NCBI GenBank assembly: GCA_014529385.2 | Contig: CM043948.1 | Location: 78,542,291 to 78,606,290, forward strand | Source of the DNA: Adiantum capillus-veneris | Taxonomy: Eukaryota > Streptophyta > Polypodiopsida > Polypodiales > Pteridaceae | Reading direction: 5' to 3' | Length of the DNA: 64,000 nucleotides | Shown: positions 10,022-22,634 of the stretch, one piece after another | How the letters are laid out: each line of letters opens with the position of its first letter | Position numbering within the stretch: the stretch's first letter is position 1 | The notes under the pieces: model-generated | What the model saw: only the letters and a program-made list of their open reading frames with translations | Told to the model about the DNA's origin: nothing | Databases searched by the model: none | Program-made: the position numbers and the translations under genes

Positions 10022-11130
10022 TCATTTAATCCTCCTTTGCTTGGCTGCATGCATTCTTTCTAGTAGTTTCTTAGTTAGCGGCAAATTGTATTTCTTTAAA
10101 CGGCATCCGCTAATCCAATTAGCCATTTGTTCACCATCTAGGGTGGATAGCTTAACTACTCCACTTGGAGATACATCTTCAATGATAAACGATCCGTTTT
10201 CCTTTTTCTTAAACTTGGGAATGTGTTGCTGAAGGGAGTAAACTAAAACTAAGTCCTCTTTCTTGAAGATTTTTGTTATTAGATGGGAATCAAAAAACTT
10301 TTTTTGTTTCCGCTTTTCTGCATAGATACGAGATATGACAGTTAGCCTTTGCTCATCTAGCTTTTCTAAATCTTCAAGTCTTTCAGACAATTCATGTCCA
10401 GTCCACTCAAGATTTTTAGCTACCCTTATTAATGTTGGCAATAGAAATTCTATTAGCCATATGGCATTAATACCATAAACAAGGTTAAAGGCTATAGCTT
10501 TAAAAGCTATTTTGAATGAAACCCGATAAGCCCATAGAGATGCATGGATATTCATTTCCCAGTCTATTCTTCTTGAACTAACCACTTTAGTCAATACCGA
10601 GCTAAGAATTTTGTTCGTATGCTCAGCTTGTCCGTTTGCTTGTGGGTGATAGGGAGCTGATTTGTTATGGATGACCATAAACTCATTAAGAAAATACTCG
10701 ATTACCTCATTGAGGAAATGAGTTTCCCAGTCACTGGTAATTTCTATTGGCAGTCCATATCTTGTGAATACATATTCATATAAGAATGCGGTAGTGGTTC
10801 TGGCATCATTCTTTTGAGTTGCTTTAGCCTCGGCCTACTTGGTCAAATAGTCTGTAGCTACAATGATATATTGAGCTTGGGTTCTAAAGGCAGGTGGCTG
10901 TATTGGCCCAACAAAATCTATACCCACTTTGCGAAAGCTCTAGCCCCCATCATTGGTCTTAATGGCATACTATCTACACTTGTTGGCATTTTTGCTCGTT
11001 CACAAGCATCACACCTTCGAACATATTCTTTGGCATCTGTAAAAAGTGTTGGCCACCATATGCATGCCATTAAGATTACTCTTGCGGTGGTCTCACTAGA
11101 AAAGTGACCTCCAGCTAATCCAACATGTGC
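10022..11130 (-). pseudogene. Gypsy integrase (second H2C2 module, catalytic core, C-terminal domain)
   Basis: The minus strand reads AHVGLAGGHFSSETTARVIL followed by YVRRCDACERAK, a canonical H2C2 zinc-binding module. The catalytic core follows: DFVGPI with the first Asp, TSDWETHF with the second Asp (normally DRG, here DWE) and PYHPQANGQAEHTNK with the Glu. From 10678 a 218-codon open frame covers the end of the core and a basic C-terminal domain with GEQMANWISGCRLKKYN. Several nonsense codons lie between 10679 and 11130. The enzyme would have joined the element's cDNA to target DNA; it is inactive as written. Confidence 0.8.
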
Positions 11131-11727
11131 TTAATCTATAATCGAAATATACTCGTCTTTATTTACACAAAGACACAAATGTTGATCCTTACCTCTCTGA
11201 TACAATTGGTTTCCAATAAGAGAATAGTCTCTTGCTTCAGTTTCAATTTCTCTTTGATAGCATTTACTCATATCCTCGGGAAATGTTTGGCTTGATAAGT
11301 AAGTAACTAGATAGTTACTCCACTTAGGAGTAGGTGACATTTGAAACAATGTAACATGAGGTATGGGTGTTTGTTTTTGACACTGAGGACAATCCTTTAC
11401 AAAAGATCGAACATTCCTCCTCATAGTTGGCCAAAATACTCCAAGTCTCAAGATTATTTGCATAGTTTGATCTTCTGCAAAGTGAAGTCCTACTATGGTA
11501 ATATGTGATTGACTTAGGTACTGGCTTTTCTCTTCAGGATTAATGCATAAGAGCAATAGTCCATCTTGATTTCTTTTGTATAGCCTACCAGCTAGTAATT
11601 GATACATATCCAATTTCTTGATTAACCCGATTGTAATAGGAAGTGGTATTTGTGAATCCACTTGAGCTATGGTCATCAATGATACCATGTTTTCTGACCA
11701 CCGAGGTATCATTTCCACGGAGAACAA
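11131..11727 (-). pseudogene. Gypsy extra H2C2 zinc-binding module between RNase H and integrase
   Basis: An open frame of 198 codons. It contains HITIVGLHFAEDQT and FVKDCPQCQKQTP, the His pair and Cys pair of an integrase-type zinc-binding domain, each preceded by the usual LAGRLYKRNQDG strand motif. About 90 residues later the pattern restarts (LIGNQLYQRGKDQHL) and leads into the canonical module at 11130. The domain therefore appears duplicated in tandem. The frame ends in a stop at 11131 right before the second His motif. Confidence 0.7.
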
Positions 11728-11948
11728 ATAGGCATCTGGTAGATCATTGTCTACCCCTTTAGGTGATTATCCTGAAACAATCCTTTACAAATGGTCTGCT
11801 CTTTAATGAGTAGTGCCCTTTTTTACAAGAATAGTGAAATCAAATTCCAGAAGAATGATGAATCATCTCACTATTCTTCCTATGTTGTATGGCTTGTTGA
11901 CCAAATACAATAAGTCTTGGTGGTCTACAAAGAACACAAACTTGTTGG

Positions 11949-13051
11949 CTAATAGGTAATGTCTATACTTTTTATGGCATAGATCATTCCTAACCCTTCC
12001 CTTGCTGTGGTGGTGTAATTCTTTTTTGCCATATTCAACTGTCGGCTAGCATAAGAAATAGGAAAGTCAATTTTCTTGTCTCCTGGTTGAGCTAGTATAC
12101 AACCGATAGCAAAATTGGACGCATCTACATGTTTGTGGAATATCTTATTTTCATCTGGTGCTTTCAATATTGGAGCTGAGGTGAGAGCTTGCTTAAGCTT
12201 CATGAAGGATTCTTCACATACCTCGGTCCATTCAAAGTGTGTAATCAAGCTATGCATGGGTTTTGCAATTATAGCGTACATGTAAATGAACCGTCTGTAA
12301 TATCCACAATGCTCTATGAAGGCTTGAACCCCCTTCACTGTTGTTGGTCTAAGCAAATCAAAAATGACATGAATTTTTTCAATATCAGTAGCTATGCCAT
12401 TTTTAGACACTATAGTTCCAAGAATGTTTCCTTGTCTACCCATGAATGTGCACTTTTTAGGATTTAGGAAAATCCTATAAAGTCTACATTTTTCGAATAC
12501 CATTTTGAGGTGTTCAAAATGATCAGCTCGGATTGATGAATGTACGCATAGATCATCCATATACACTTCATTTCCTAAAATATTCTTTAAAAGCATGGCT
12601 CATCAATCTTTGAAATGTGGTAGGAGCATTAGTTAACCCAAAGGGCATAACCCGATAGACAAAAATAACCCATTCCGTTGCAAAAGCAGTTTTATGCTAA
12701 TCTTTTGGGTCAACCAAAAGTTGATTGTATCCCGAAAAGCCATCTAAGAAACAGTAAGCTTCTTTTCTGCAACATTTTTTAGCACATGCTCAGGGATTGA
12801 AGAGGAAAGTTGTCTCTAATGGTAGCTGCATTCACTTTTTTGAGATTGACACACACTCGTAATTTTACATTCATCTTGGGTACTACCACAATTGGAGACA
12901 CCCAATATGTGTGTTCAATTTCGTAAATGAATTTAAATCCCTTTAGTTTCTCAATATCTTCTTTGATTTTCCTGTCAGATCTTTCATTATATGTGTATGG
13001 ACTTTGTCTGCTTGGTTTTGCATCATCTCTCATGGGTATGGTATGTTGCAA
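11949..13051 (-). pseudogene. Gypsy reverse transcriptase and RNase H
   Basis: The frame 13051-12779 holds the RT fingers (YWVSPIVVVPK, RVCVNLKKVN). A broken stretch follows, then 12596-11949 with the catalytic VYMDDLCVHS, the palm/thumb GNILGTIVSKNG and FEWTEVCEESF, and the RNase H start with HVDASNFAIGCILAQ and SYASRQLN. RNase H continues in shifted frames towards 11760. The YMDD motif is intact, but several frameshifts and nonsense codons make the protein non-functional. Confidence 0.88.
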
Positions 13052-14600
13052 ATTTCTGGATCAACACCCTTGAGATCCTTGTAAGACCAAGCGAAGATAT
13101 CTTGGTATTCTTTAGAAAGCTTATCAAAATCTCTTCTTTTTCCTCTGTTAGGTCATTTGCAATGTAGGTAAGTTCTTCCCCTCGTTCCGCCAAGTCTATC
13201 TTCTTCGCGTTCTCAGGTTCTTCGTAGGACTTGCCTTGTTTCTGTAGTTCTCTAATAGGTTGTTCGACTATGATTTCTTGATCTTGAAGAGTATACTTTT
13301 GTAATGGGATGGAACACTCATTACATCCTTACCATCCTCTTCTGTGGTTTCCATTGCGGTCGTATATATCTCCTTTAGAGATTTTTACAACTCTTGATAC
13401 TTCTTTTTCCGCTCAACTTGTGTCATGGTTGGCTCCTTGTCCTGTTTGTTTGGCTTTGCTTGAGTATCCTTCTTTGTTTTTCTCGATATTTTTGACATTT
13501 TTGGATTTCTGTTTGAAGGATATCTACTAGTGATTTTGTCCTTGACACAATTATGTGCATCTATCTATATCAGGAATTATGTTTTGCTGGAGATTGATGG
13601 CATAAGTCTTTTTTTCACATTTATGGTGTTTCTTTTTTGTCTTTACCATTTTTGTCTTCTAGGTTTCTGGTTAGGAAAGTCAAAAAACTTTTCCTCACCT
13701 CCTTTCAAGAGTAGCTTCGCTCTCATATGTTCTTTTTATGACCCTGAATCTTTTGCGGTAGTTGAGTGTTCATCTAACTCATCTATTGCATCATAGTAGA
13801 GGTCTGAAAAGACTTGGTGAGCTTTCATCAAGTCCTTGGGTTCCTCGATTTCATCTTCAATGTTGAGGGTTGAAATCATTTGGATGGGAATTATATCATA
13901 GCCGTCCTCGTTGCAAAATTGAGTAGGCATAGACGTATTAAGACATACATCCATTGTCGCTAAAATTTAAGTCCACTCAAATGGCTCAAACAAATGCTCT
14001 GGAAAGGGTTCAAGTACATATGCTTCATCTTTGCAATCCCTTTCTAAAATACATTCTTCTCGTTTAAATATCCTGTTTTTTGAAGCTCCACACATCCAAG
14101 TAGGAGTGTCTTTGTTTAACCAAGAGGGAAGCTTAGTTTCAGCCGAAGACACTGAATCAAACTCCCGGGTAGGTCACCTAAGAAAAATGTAATCTATCAC
14201 GTGAGTTCAACAGAAGGGTATTTAAAGTTCTTGAAAATTACAGAAGGGATACTATTTTTCAAATTTGAACAAAACTTACAGATTTTAAAAGAAAAGGGTA
14301 AATTTTATTCTTTAAAAAATTCACAGATAAGGGGTTCTACAAACATGTCTTGAACGCACGTGATATGGTAGTTTTACGCATAATGAACCCCCCGAGATCA
14401 AAACTCTTGTATGGGTGTTTTCAAGACATCTCTATAAGTGTGATCTTTTAGATTTAACCTTGTTATAGATCCCACTTGCTTCAATTATAGATAGTTGTTT
14501 CCACAATCTTAGATAAGTTGTACCTGTCGCATGAAAGGTCTTCCCAACATGATTTTGTAATTAAGTTTTTTCCCAAAGTCTACTATGGCAAAAGTGTGTT
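13052..14600 (-). other. Gypsy pol segment without long open frames
   Basis: Located between the protease and RT regions. Short minus-strand frames at 13736-13954 and 13967-14152 (acidic, EDEIEEPKDLMKAHQVFSD) lie where other Gypsy elements have the spacer preceding RT. Around 14200-14450 the sequence is AT-rich and stop-filled. Confidence 0.4.
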
Positions 14601-15373
14601 GATATTCAATTCCACAGGAATTGACTATTACTTTTTCAAGAATCCCTAAGGGTCTTCAATATGTTTGTCAGCCAATTGCAATTTCATTCGAGTTTGTCTA
14701 ATGGCTGGTTATCCCCAGGATTCCCTTACTACTTTTGTGGCTATGGCTATGCTGGCTCCCCTATCCAGTATTGCCATGGTTTCAATGTCATTATATTTCA
14801 CTGTCCCACCTTCTCTAGGGTTTTCTATAGATCATTCCATAAATATGGTATGAGTTTTAATAGTTCTCCCAAGGTAAGAGTGCATTGAATGGGTGTAGAC
14901 ATGATTGAATGAATGTTGTCTACTTCTAGGGTCTGTTCAGCTCTTTTTAATGGAGTGTTCTTACACACTATGGATTCATCTTTGTTATCTCCCAAGTAAG
15001 AGGGTAATGTTTTCAAGGTCAATGGTTTAGACATTCTTGAAGCTTCAAATCCACAATCCCCGTACAAGGATTGTACATCCATGTTCATATCAGGAGCTAG
15101 GTTGTCCAACCAAACTTCCTCTATAGGAGATGACTTTAGAGTTAGGCTCCCATCATTGATCTCTCTAACTTTTTCCCATAAGTGTCTTGGCCAGTCTTCC
15201 TCCACGAATGAAATTCCGTCTAAGGCATCTTCGTTGTCTGGCACTATAAGTTCTGGTTCTTTTGTTTCAAGGTCGGGTTCTACCACCACTTTGGATTTTT
15301 CTTTAGTGTCTCTTACCACAAGCTCTTCAGGTTTTTCAATACTTTCAAGCTTGGGTTTTTGTTTTTCCAGCAT
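14600..15373 (-). pseudogene. Gypsy protease region with altered active site
   Basis: The open frame 15373-14825 is an acidic linker. It is followed by GGTVKYNDIETMAILDRGA near 14750. The Asp-Arg-Gly-Ala sits where retropepsins have Asp-Ser/Thr-Gly-Ala, so the catalytic triad is altered. About 70 codons downstream MLGRPFMRQV supplies the second protease motif. An in-frame TAA lies soon after the active site. The frame is contiguous with gag across a TAA-ATG junction at 15371-15376. Confidence 0.65.
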
Positions 15374-17990
15374 TTAATCTTGTGTGATTCTTACCAAATT
15401 TTGATAAGCTTCAAGCTTAGCTGCTTCCATGTCTGGAGAGGGATAGTTTTTCCATTTATTTTCCATGTTTTGGTATGCCTTAAGTCTTTCTTGGTAAGCT
15501 TCCAAGGCTACATTAATAGGCTCAAAAATTTTATCAACCAAAATTGATCCTTCAGATTTCACGGTTGTTTCTTTGATTTCGCTTCCAGTTTCGTTCACCT
15601 TTTCCTGGAATAGATTTTTTGCTTTCTTCTCAATTTCATCCCATTGTTTTTGTTTTCTCATCTCATATCTTTTGCTTTTGCTTCTTTTGATACTTTGAGA
15701 GGAATTTTTTGTATTTTCTGAATCCTCAGAGGAGTTGTGTTTCTTTTTCTTAGCCTGGGCTCTAGTGATTACCTTGATTGGAACAATTGGTTCACTCTCA
15801 GATGAGCTACTAGGTATCACTTGGACTACATTTACTACTGTTTTCCCCTTGTTTAAAGGAATTTTAGGAAAATCTTTCGGGAAGTGTCCTCCCCTTTTGC
15901 AACATTGTATGCAATAAGCTTCAACTGGTTTGAGGTTTTTGTCAGGATTTGGGCATTCGTTTTTCCAATGATCATCTACACCACAGTTGTGAGAGTTTCC
16001 CGTTCTTGGCTTAATCATGGGTCTTATCATGGGAGGTTTGACACCTTGATTAGCTACATAATACATTGGTGAAAGCTCTGGTGGAGCATAAGTCACAGGT
16101 TCCTCCATTGGTGATGGATTTGAATTATACCAATCTCCCTCTACCCTTACTGTAGATGGAATAGGCTCAGTATAGAGTGTAACATGCACTAATTCTTGTT
16201 CATCTATGACTCCTTTGGAATGCATGTACTTTACAGGCACTACATTATGTCCTGGACATGGAGGCTGTTGACCCAACACAGGTTGAGGTCTTTCCATACC
16301 CATCGGTGGTCTTTGATCTTGGGCCATATTAGGCGCATATGTGTACATGGGTTGTCCTTGTGGCCTCATAGGCACGTACTAAACATTCCCATCATACTTT
16401 GGTCGGAAGTAGCACTCGTGGGTCTCATGGTTGGTCCGTATACCCTCGATTGCACACCATTTTTGTGGCCTAATTGGTTGTCCATGTTGAGGTATCCCTT
16501 GTCCTGGTTCCCTCATAGGTGCTTTTTGCATGTTGTTCATCATGTCATTCATCCTTTTGAGCATATCTTCTATGGCTAAAAGTGATGCTGCAGTAGCCGT
16601 TCCTACTTGTGCTGGTTTAGTGGATGTTTTTTTCTTCTTTTGATTATCCTTAGGGACATCTTATTTGTTGAAAATATCACAATTGTCTCCTAAGTCAATA
16701 GCATATGACACGCACTCTTCTAGGGGTATATGCTTCTTGCTATAGAGTATAGCATGAAGTTCTTTGTTTAGCAGTCCATCTAGAAACAAAGATACGAGTC
16801 ATTCTTATGCAGGTATCTCTAGCCCTAGGCATATGGAAATGTATTTTTTTATTCGAGTTGCACAGTCCTTAACAGACTCACCATGTTTCTGTTTAGCGAT
16901 CTAGATTTCAGCTACCGTAATATGTTTGATCCCCGTTTTAGAACAAGCAGCTACAAATCCTTGAGCTAATGTGTTGAAGTCTATGATTGACCTTGGTGGA
17001 ATGTTTTGGAACCATGTCAATGCTTTTCCTTCTAGTGTCATTCCAAACCCCTCGAATTGAGTATCAAAATTGAATATACATTTTGCTCTTAGCACTAGCT
17101 TAAAGCTTGCTAAGTGGTTGTATGGATCCCCTGATCCACTATATTTTTTGATCCATTTTTGAAAATCAGCTGGTCTGACACGTCTATTTCGTTCAACTCC
17201 CGGTCTCCTGGCAATTGGTCCTATTTCGAGTCCTTCAAACTAGTCTGTTGGAAATAGTGACTCATGTAGCCCTGGATTAGCCTTAGTGTCACCCGGTTTT
17301 CTTCGTGATGAGGTGATTTTTGGTTTCTTAATATTACTCTCAGATGATCTCTCACGGTGTTCATCTTTTGGAATTGTTTCTGGTCCTTGTCCCAATATCC
17401 AATCCGTTATGGAATGCCCTTGGTATTTGGTTTGTTCGACCTCCTCAAGAGTCATCATAGCAAAGTTGTTATAACAATCCCTAATAGGTAGGTTGGTAGG
17501 TTTGTTGATCCCTTATCACCGATCTTGAAGATTTAGATGATCTTCTAGCCATTAGCTGTCCTGATTTGGCATGCGAAGTCCACAAAAGATCTTTTATGTT
17601 TCTATCCTCCCAACAATAGACTCTGATCCTATGTCTATCCGTACTAAGACGTTTCAAAGGCTTCAAATCTACTTGATCCTATCCCTCAAATTCTAAATTT
17701 GGCGGTCCTTCTTTTGCTGACATATCTGGGATCATGGTGTTTACTTCTAGCCCCCATTTGTCTATCACGCTAGGGTTTTTGACTTGTACATACTGAGTTC
17801 CGTTTCTATCCATGTATATTTTTCCTTGTTTATTTTCCCTAATCTCTTCTTCAAACTTAATACCATGGTCATCAATGCGAATAACATACTCTTTGTTAGG
17901 ATCTAGCTAAACCTGAACTCCATGGCGATTGATCTTATAGAAAGAGAGTATATACTTATAATGCATTGTCATTCCGGTTTTCGAGTGAGT
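15374..17990 (-). pseudogene. Gypsy gag (capsid-like and nucleocapsid-like)
   Basis: Minus-strand frames from about 17990 give an N-terminal region and then the retrotransposon-gag core around 17150-16700 (FEGFGMTLEGKALTWFQNIP, KHGESVKDCATRIKKYI), split by stops. The 333-codon frame 16375-15374 has two zinc-knuckle-like motifs. CGVDDHWKNEC lacks the first Cys, and CIQCCKRGGHFPKDF ends in Phe instead of Cys. A Ser/Lys-rich tail follows. Gag would package the element RNA; both knuckles look inactivated. Confidence 0.75.
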
Positions 17991-18289
17991 CAAATAGGAA
18001 GACATTTCAGATGTTTTGAATCTGAAAAAGTGTTTGAGACTTCTTCAAGAATAGTGTGCAAGGAATTGCCTTGATTCACGCTTTCTTCGGTGGATACTCT
18101 ACTGGATGTTTCTCCGAATATGCCTTGATTTCGTAGTACATGACCAAATCTAAGGTTCATAAAGACTTGCGAAGCCCTGGATAGAGTACTTTACCTTTGG
18201 ATTGACTTGTTGTCAATTTCCACTTGACTGGATTGTACTTTCTGTCAAGCTACCGATTCCTTGTTTGCAACCTGATTCCTGTATAAATT

Positions 18290-19640
18290 TAATAAAGTTA
18301 GATATTGTTTCACAAAGACTGTATAATTTTTGCTAACTATTGTGATTGGTCTATGTGTATCACTTCAAATCAAGCTATGGGAGTCACAAATGACTTTCAC
18401 ATTCGACTTTGGCAAAAATCAAAGGATTAATCTGCAACTTGGAAAGTGAGTGAACATGTACCAATTTGGATCTGATTGAACCCAAAATTTCCCGGTGGCT
18501 TTGTATTATGTTGGTCTAACACTTTACAAGCTCAAAAGTCAAAACTAGTGTACCTGTATAGTAGTAGTAAATAATCGTGATTATTTACTTTTGCCAATTT
18601 TTTGCACTTTTTGGCTTAGTTTGGCAAGTATACAACCTGTTAAAGTCCCTAGACAAGTTTCAACAAGTTTGGACAAAATCTATTTAAGTTTATCAACTGT
18701 TTTGTGTCCGCACACTCTGATTTCAAGAATCTGGCTTAAGTCTCACTTTTGTGATCCAAATTTCACCAAAATTGACTTGTGGAGTCTACTTGATATGCTT
18801 GACCTTGTGGTATACTCAAATTTCCAAATTTGTCAGTTTTTGAAGCAGATGTAAATAATCGTGATCATTAACTCCGGCTATATTTTTGTAAATTTTTGTC
18901 CCAACTTTGACACAGATCTATTAAGCACCTCACGTTAAGGTTCCTAGCCAAGTTTCATCAAGTTTGGACAATTTTTTGTCAAATGGTCATCAGTTTTCTA
19001 TCCGCAGACTAACTTTGCAAATTTGGTCACAATTTTCAATCCAATGATCCAAATCTTACCAAATTTGGTTTTGTGGGCTTATTACAACATGATAAAGCTA
19101 ATGGTATGCCAACTTGATTAAAAAAGTTGAAAAATCAGACAGATGTAAATAACCATGATTATTTACTTCTGGCAACTTTTTTCATCTTTTTGGTCAATTG
19201 ACCATGGGCACATGTTTATCACATCAATATAAGCCTAAGAATCAAATTTCAACAAGTTTGGACAATCTTTCCCCAATTTACACTCAAGATTCAGAAAGTC
19301 GGTACCAACTTTAGTTTTTACCCAGTTTTTTTGCCAGTTTGGTGATCCAAATCTTTTGTGCCTTTACAAAAGTTGTTTGTACACATGCAATGAGTCAATG
19401 GTATGAACCTTGGTCAAATTTGAGTTGAAAGTTAATAATCATGATTATTAACTTCAGACTTGAAATAAACCAATTTATGCACTTTTTTCAAGGACAGTCC
19501 TTTTATGAGTTATTTTAAGCCTATGAATCAAGTCAAAACTTAATTTGGCCTAAAATGTCAAAATAAAGTAAATAATCTGAGTTTTGGCCAACTCTTGAGA
19601 TTTTTACCTCAAAGTGTCATTGACCTTACCCATTGGTTCA
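18290..19640. repeat. Palindrome-bearing tandem repeat, block B
   Basis: Units of about 288 bp carry the palindrome at 18567-18588, 18851-18872, 19145-19166 and 19431-19452, with a half-site at 19568. The 19431 copy has both arms altered together (GTTAATAATC with GATTATTAAC), so symmetry is preserved. Located between the Gypsy PBS and gag. Confidence 0.8.
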
Positions 19641-20123
19641 GACAACTTTTAAGCTTACTCTCCAGTTGGATGGAGTGGTTTGGAGTCTTTTCGTGCTATT
19701 TCTAGCCGTAGACGTGAAATTTTGCAACTTCCAATAACAACTCACAATGATTCTTTCAAAGAGAGCAATGTTTTGAAATCCACCTCGGATCCTACTTACC
19801 CTACTCCTAGATTCTCATGCAATGGGGTCGTGGAAAGTGTCCACAAATACTCGTTTTCTTTTATGGTTTTTTGAGAATTGATCTTAAGACTTGTCTTGTC
19901 TATCAATCATCAAAATCCTACTCTAATCCTATGATCCTATAGTCCTAAAGGCAGTGGACAACTACGATTACTTCCAAGCTACCTCTACGTAGCAAAAGAC
20001 GACAATCTTAGGCTATGTGGTTTCTAAAAAAAAGTTTCAAACTCTATGCGATCCTAGAGGAAGTCAAAGGATAACTTCACAGGACGCTCATGTTTTTCCC
20101 GAGTTTAGGTCTCTTCAATCCCC
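19641..20123. other. Gypsy leader next to the PBS
   Basis: No supported ORF. Unique-looking sequence between repeat block B and the primer-binding site. Confidence 0.4.
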
Positions 20124-20144
20124 GACAACGGCACTAAATGTGGG
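20124..20144 (-). promoter_or_regulatory. Probable Gypsy primer-binding site
   Basis: The minus strand reads AGTGCCGTTGTCGGGGATTG. The tRNA-Asp-derived PBS of Athila/Tat elements is TGGCGCCGTTGCCGGGGA, so three positions differ. Its location upstream of gag in the same orientation supports the call. Confidence 0.55.
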
Positions 20145-20280
20145 ACATGTGTCTAACCTCACTATCCTATCTTATTGCAGTATTAGCAAGAATCACGATT
20201 AAATTGTCAATCCATATGCTACAATTTATCAGTTTCCGAGAGACACGGACCAGCAAGTTGAATGCTCGCTGCTGCTGCAC

Positions 20281-20612
20281 GCCCCCCCCCCCCCCCCCCC
20301 CCCTATTGTTGCGCCATCTCTGCCCCTACCCCCCCCCCCCCCCCCCCCCCCCTCCCTCTCACCCTCGCTGCCTCCAGACCCCGCGCTGCCCCCTCAACCT
20401 CGCGCTGTCTCCAGCCCCCACGCCCTCGCACTGCCTCCCTCGCCCAGCCCTACCCGCCACCCTTGCCCTCTGGTGCTTGCTGCCCTCCCCCGTAGCTGCC
20501 CCCTAGCCCGGCCGTAGCCCCCCATTCCCTGTCCGCTTCTCCCTCCCCTCCGCAGCCTTTTAAACTTTCTCTCGTCGCTTTATCCATCCCCCCGTCCCCC
20601 CCCCCCCCCCCC
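20281..20612 (+). repeat. Poly-C and pyrimidine-rich LINE 5' leader
   Basis: C-runs of about 20 at 20283-20303 and 20330-20352 and a shorter one near 20596-20612, embedded in CCT-rich sequence. ORFs here encode only proline-rich strings and are not credible genes. It probably forms the LINE 5' UTR. Confidence 0.8.
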
Positions 20613-20741
20613 CTTGTCCTCATCGCTCCCGAAGGTCTTCTGCACCTGGCTCTACATCACTTCTTCTTCGGACAAGTGCTTGGTGTACTCGGTTGCAGAT
20701 TTTCTTCACCACCTGCTTCTTCGACTCAGCAGTAGACACCG

Positions 20742-22634
20742 ATGGAGGCTCTAGCTCTGCCATAGAGGGACTCGCCTGAAGGCCCCTCGCTCGACCCCGC
20801 TGAGCCCACCATTCGACTTGCTCTTTCGCCGACAGAGCAAGCGAGCCTTGCCGTAGAGGTAGAACGCTTGCAAGCGACTTCTGTCATCTGCAAGGTTCTC
20901 GGTACCCGTCCTAGTAGAGGAGAGCTGCGAGACCTTCTCCAGGCCTGCCTTCTCGTAGAGGTGGGCAAGATCTTGGATGTCCAGATTCTCAGACGGGGGT
21001 ACTACCAGATTGAGTTCGAGACTTCTGAGATGGCCTCCAAGGTCATAGCTATGAGTCCACTGGCCATCCGCGCATCACGCGCCCACTTTTGACAGTGGCG
21101 ACATGGTTTTGACCCGACTTCAGATGTGCTAGTAGAGGAGGCAGACATCCCCATCTCAGTTTTCTTTTCGGGTTTACGGAGGGAGTACCTTCCACTTCTC
21201 TCCAGGATTGGCTCCGCCATCGGGACTGTCCTGGAGACACCTCGTACGGCAGCATCAGTGGCTGCCAAGGCGGCTGGCATCCCTTCAATTCCATTTTTGG
21301 TCAGAGATACCCACACGCTCCCGAAGGTCATCCTTCTGCCTCGGGTGAGTGGGGGGTGGTTTAGACAGAGTGTGGAGTACTTGGGGCTCCCAAACCAGTG
21401 CTTCATTTGCAGACAGATGGGCCACCTAGCAAAGGCCTATCCAAGGAGGAGACCTCGACCCGCACCTCAGCCTCAGCCCCGGCTTGCCAAGGCTGGGCCG
21501 CAGCCACAGCCAGCGACACAGCGCACAGATCCAGAGCCACCCTCCGAGCATGGGGCTCCAACGGAGGAGGGGTGGTAGCAGGCCCGTGGCCGCCAATGCC
21601 AGGGGCCACAGCGACAGCCTAGCACTCAGAGTGGCCCTCACGTGCCTACTCAGCAGCGTGGGTTCCCACGGGGAATCGCTTTGGTCCTCTTGAGCAGGAG
21701 GAGCCCCATACACCAGTCTCCACCTCGTCAGCTGCCCCACCATCCGATTTCCCCTCCTCCTCCTCATCCCCTCCCCCGCCCTCTGCTCCCGCCCACTCCC
21801 CACCTCGCCCCCTTGTCTCTGTCGCCCCACCCTGCTTCTCTTCTCCTCCGCCCCCCCCCAGCTCCTTCTCCCCCTCCTCCTGTTTGAGTACCACAGTCGA
21901 CTCAAGAGATTGGTCCCTCGCTGGCGGCTAGGAGATCTCTTGGTAGCGCCTTTGCCACGAGTTGCCTAGCGAGAGAGGGTAAGCCCTTCTTGTGGCCCCC
22001 TCTGCAGATTCAGACATCTTCCCTTGTAGCTATCCCTCGTGGTCTGACGAGCATTGACCTCCAACGCCGCTGGGATTTCTTCGATTACGGGTTCACTCGC
22101 TTTCTCGGCGATTCCGCAGCAGACCACAAGGCAGCCTGCTTCAGGGTCCACGCTTTGTTCCTCGCCGCTAGGGGGACAGAGGCCTTGGACTCAGCAGTTG
22201 GTTTCTCCTTCCCCCTCTATGGTAGGACCGAGACATAGTGGTCCCTCGACGCAGTGGTGGGATGGTTGCATACACAGGTTCTCTAGTTCTCTCACCACAT
22301 GGGAGAACTTGGCATTACAGATTTGCTGCAGACTTTGTGGCCACTGGCCAAGTTTGCGGTGACACCCCCAGACTGAGCAGGATGTAGGCACATTGTGGTG
22401 TACTTTTTTGCTGATACGCAGTGTTTGCCTTGCTATGTATACATTCATGAGGACTCCTGGACAGAGGAGGTTGCTTTACGCACGGCTTGCTCTGCTTGGG
22501 CTTGGACCAGGCACTCACTGCAGTCTCGCCTATCTAGAGGACGCTCGGATGCGGATTACTCTCCATCCAAGCGAGCCTCAAAGATAGCCCGTCTTGCTGC
22601 TGTGTCAACATCTGTTCTCTCTTGCTCCCCATGA
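20742..22634 (+). pseudogene. LINE ORF1 (DUF4283-like, zinc knuckle)
   Basis: One unshifted reading frame of 631 codons from ATG at 20742 to a TGA at 22632-22634, broken only by nonsense codons (TAG 20763, TGA 21090, TAG 21576, TGA 21885, TAG 22236 and further ones to about 22375). The N-terminal part (QATSVICKVLGTRP, ILRRGYYQIEFETSEMASKV) resembles DUF4283, the RNA-binding domain of plant LINE ORF1. At about 21395 comes a CCHC knuckle, CFICRQMGHLAKAYP, whose last Cys is Tyr. A Pro/Ser-rich linker and a basic C-terminus follow. The stop overlaps the ORF2 ATG as ATGA, suggesting termination-reinitiation. Confidence 0.75.

Larger units (their letters stand above)
9079..20144 (-). mobile_element. 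Degenerate Gypsy (Ty3-type) LTR retrotransposon, incomplete ends
   Basis: On the minus strand the order is PBS (about 20124-20144), a long leader with palindromic repeats, gag, protease, reverse transcriptase, RNase H, a zinc-binding module, a second zinc-binding module plus integrase, then another protease-like ORF. Gag-RT-RH-IN order is diagnostic of Gypsy. The tRNA-Asp-like PBS is of the kind used by Athila/Tat-group plant elements. Frameshifts and stops interrupt every domain. A LINE is inserted just beyond the PBS. No pair of LTRs could be matched: the 5' LTR is split by the LINE and the 3' LTR was not found. Confidence 0.8.

Noticed and set aside
20138-20506. Proline-rich ORFs over the poly-C region
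   Set aside because: Low-complexity LINE leader; no domain or start context, and frames differ only by register in C runs.
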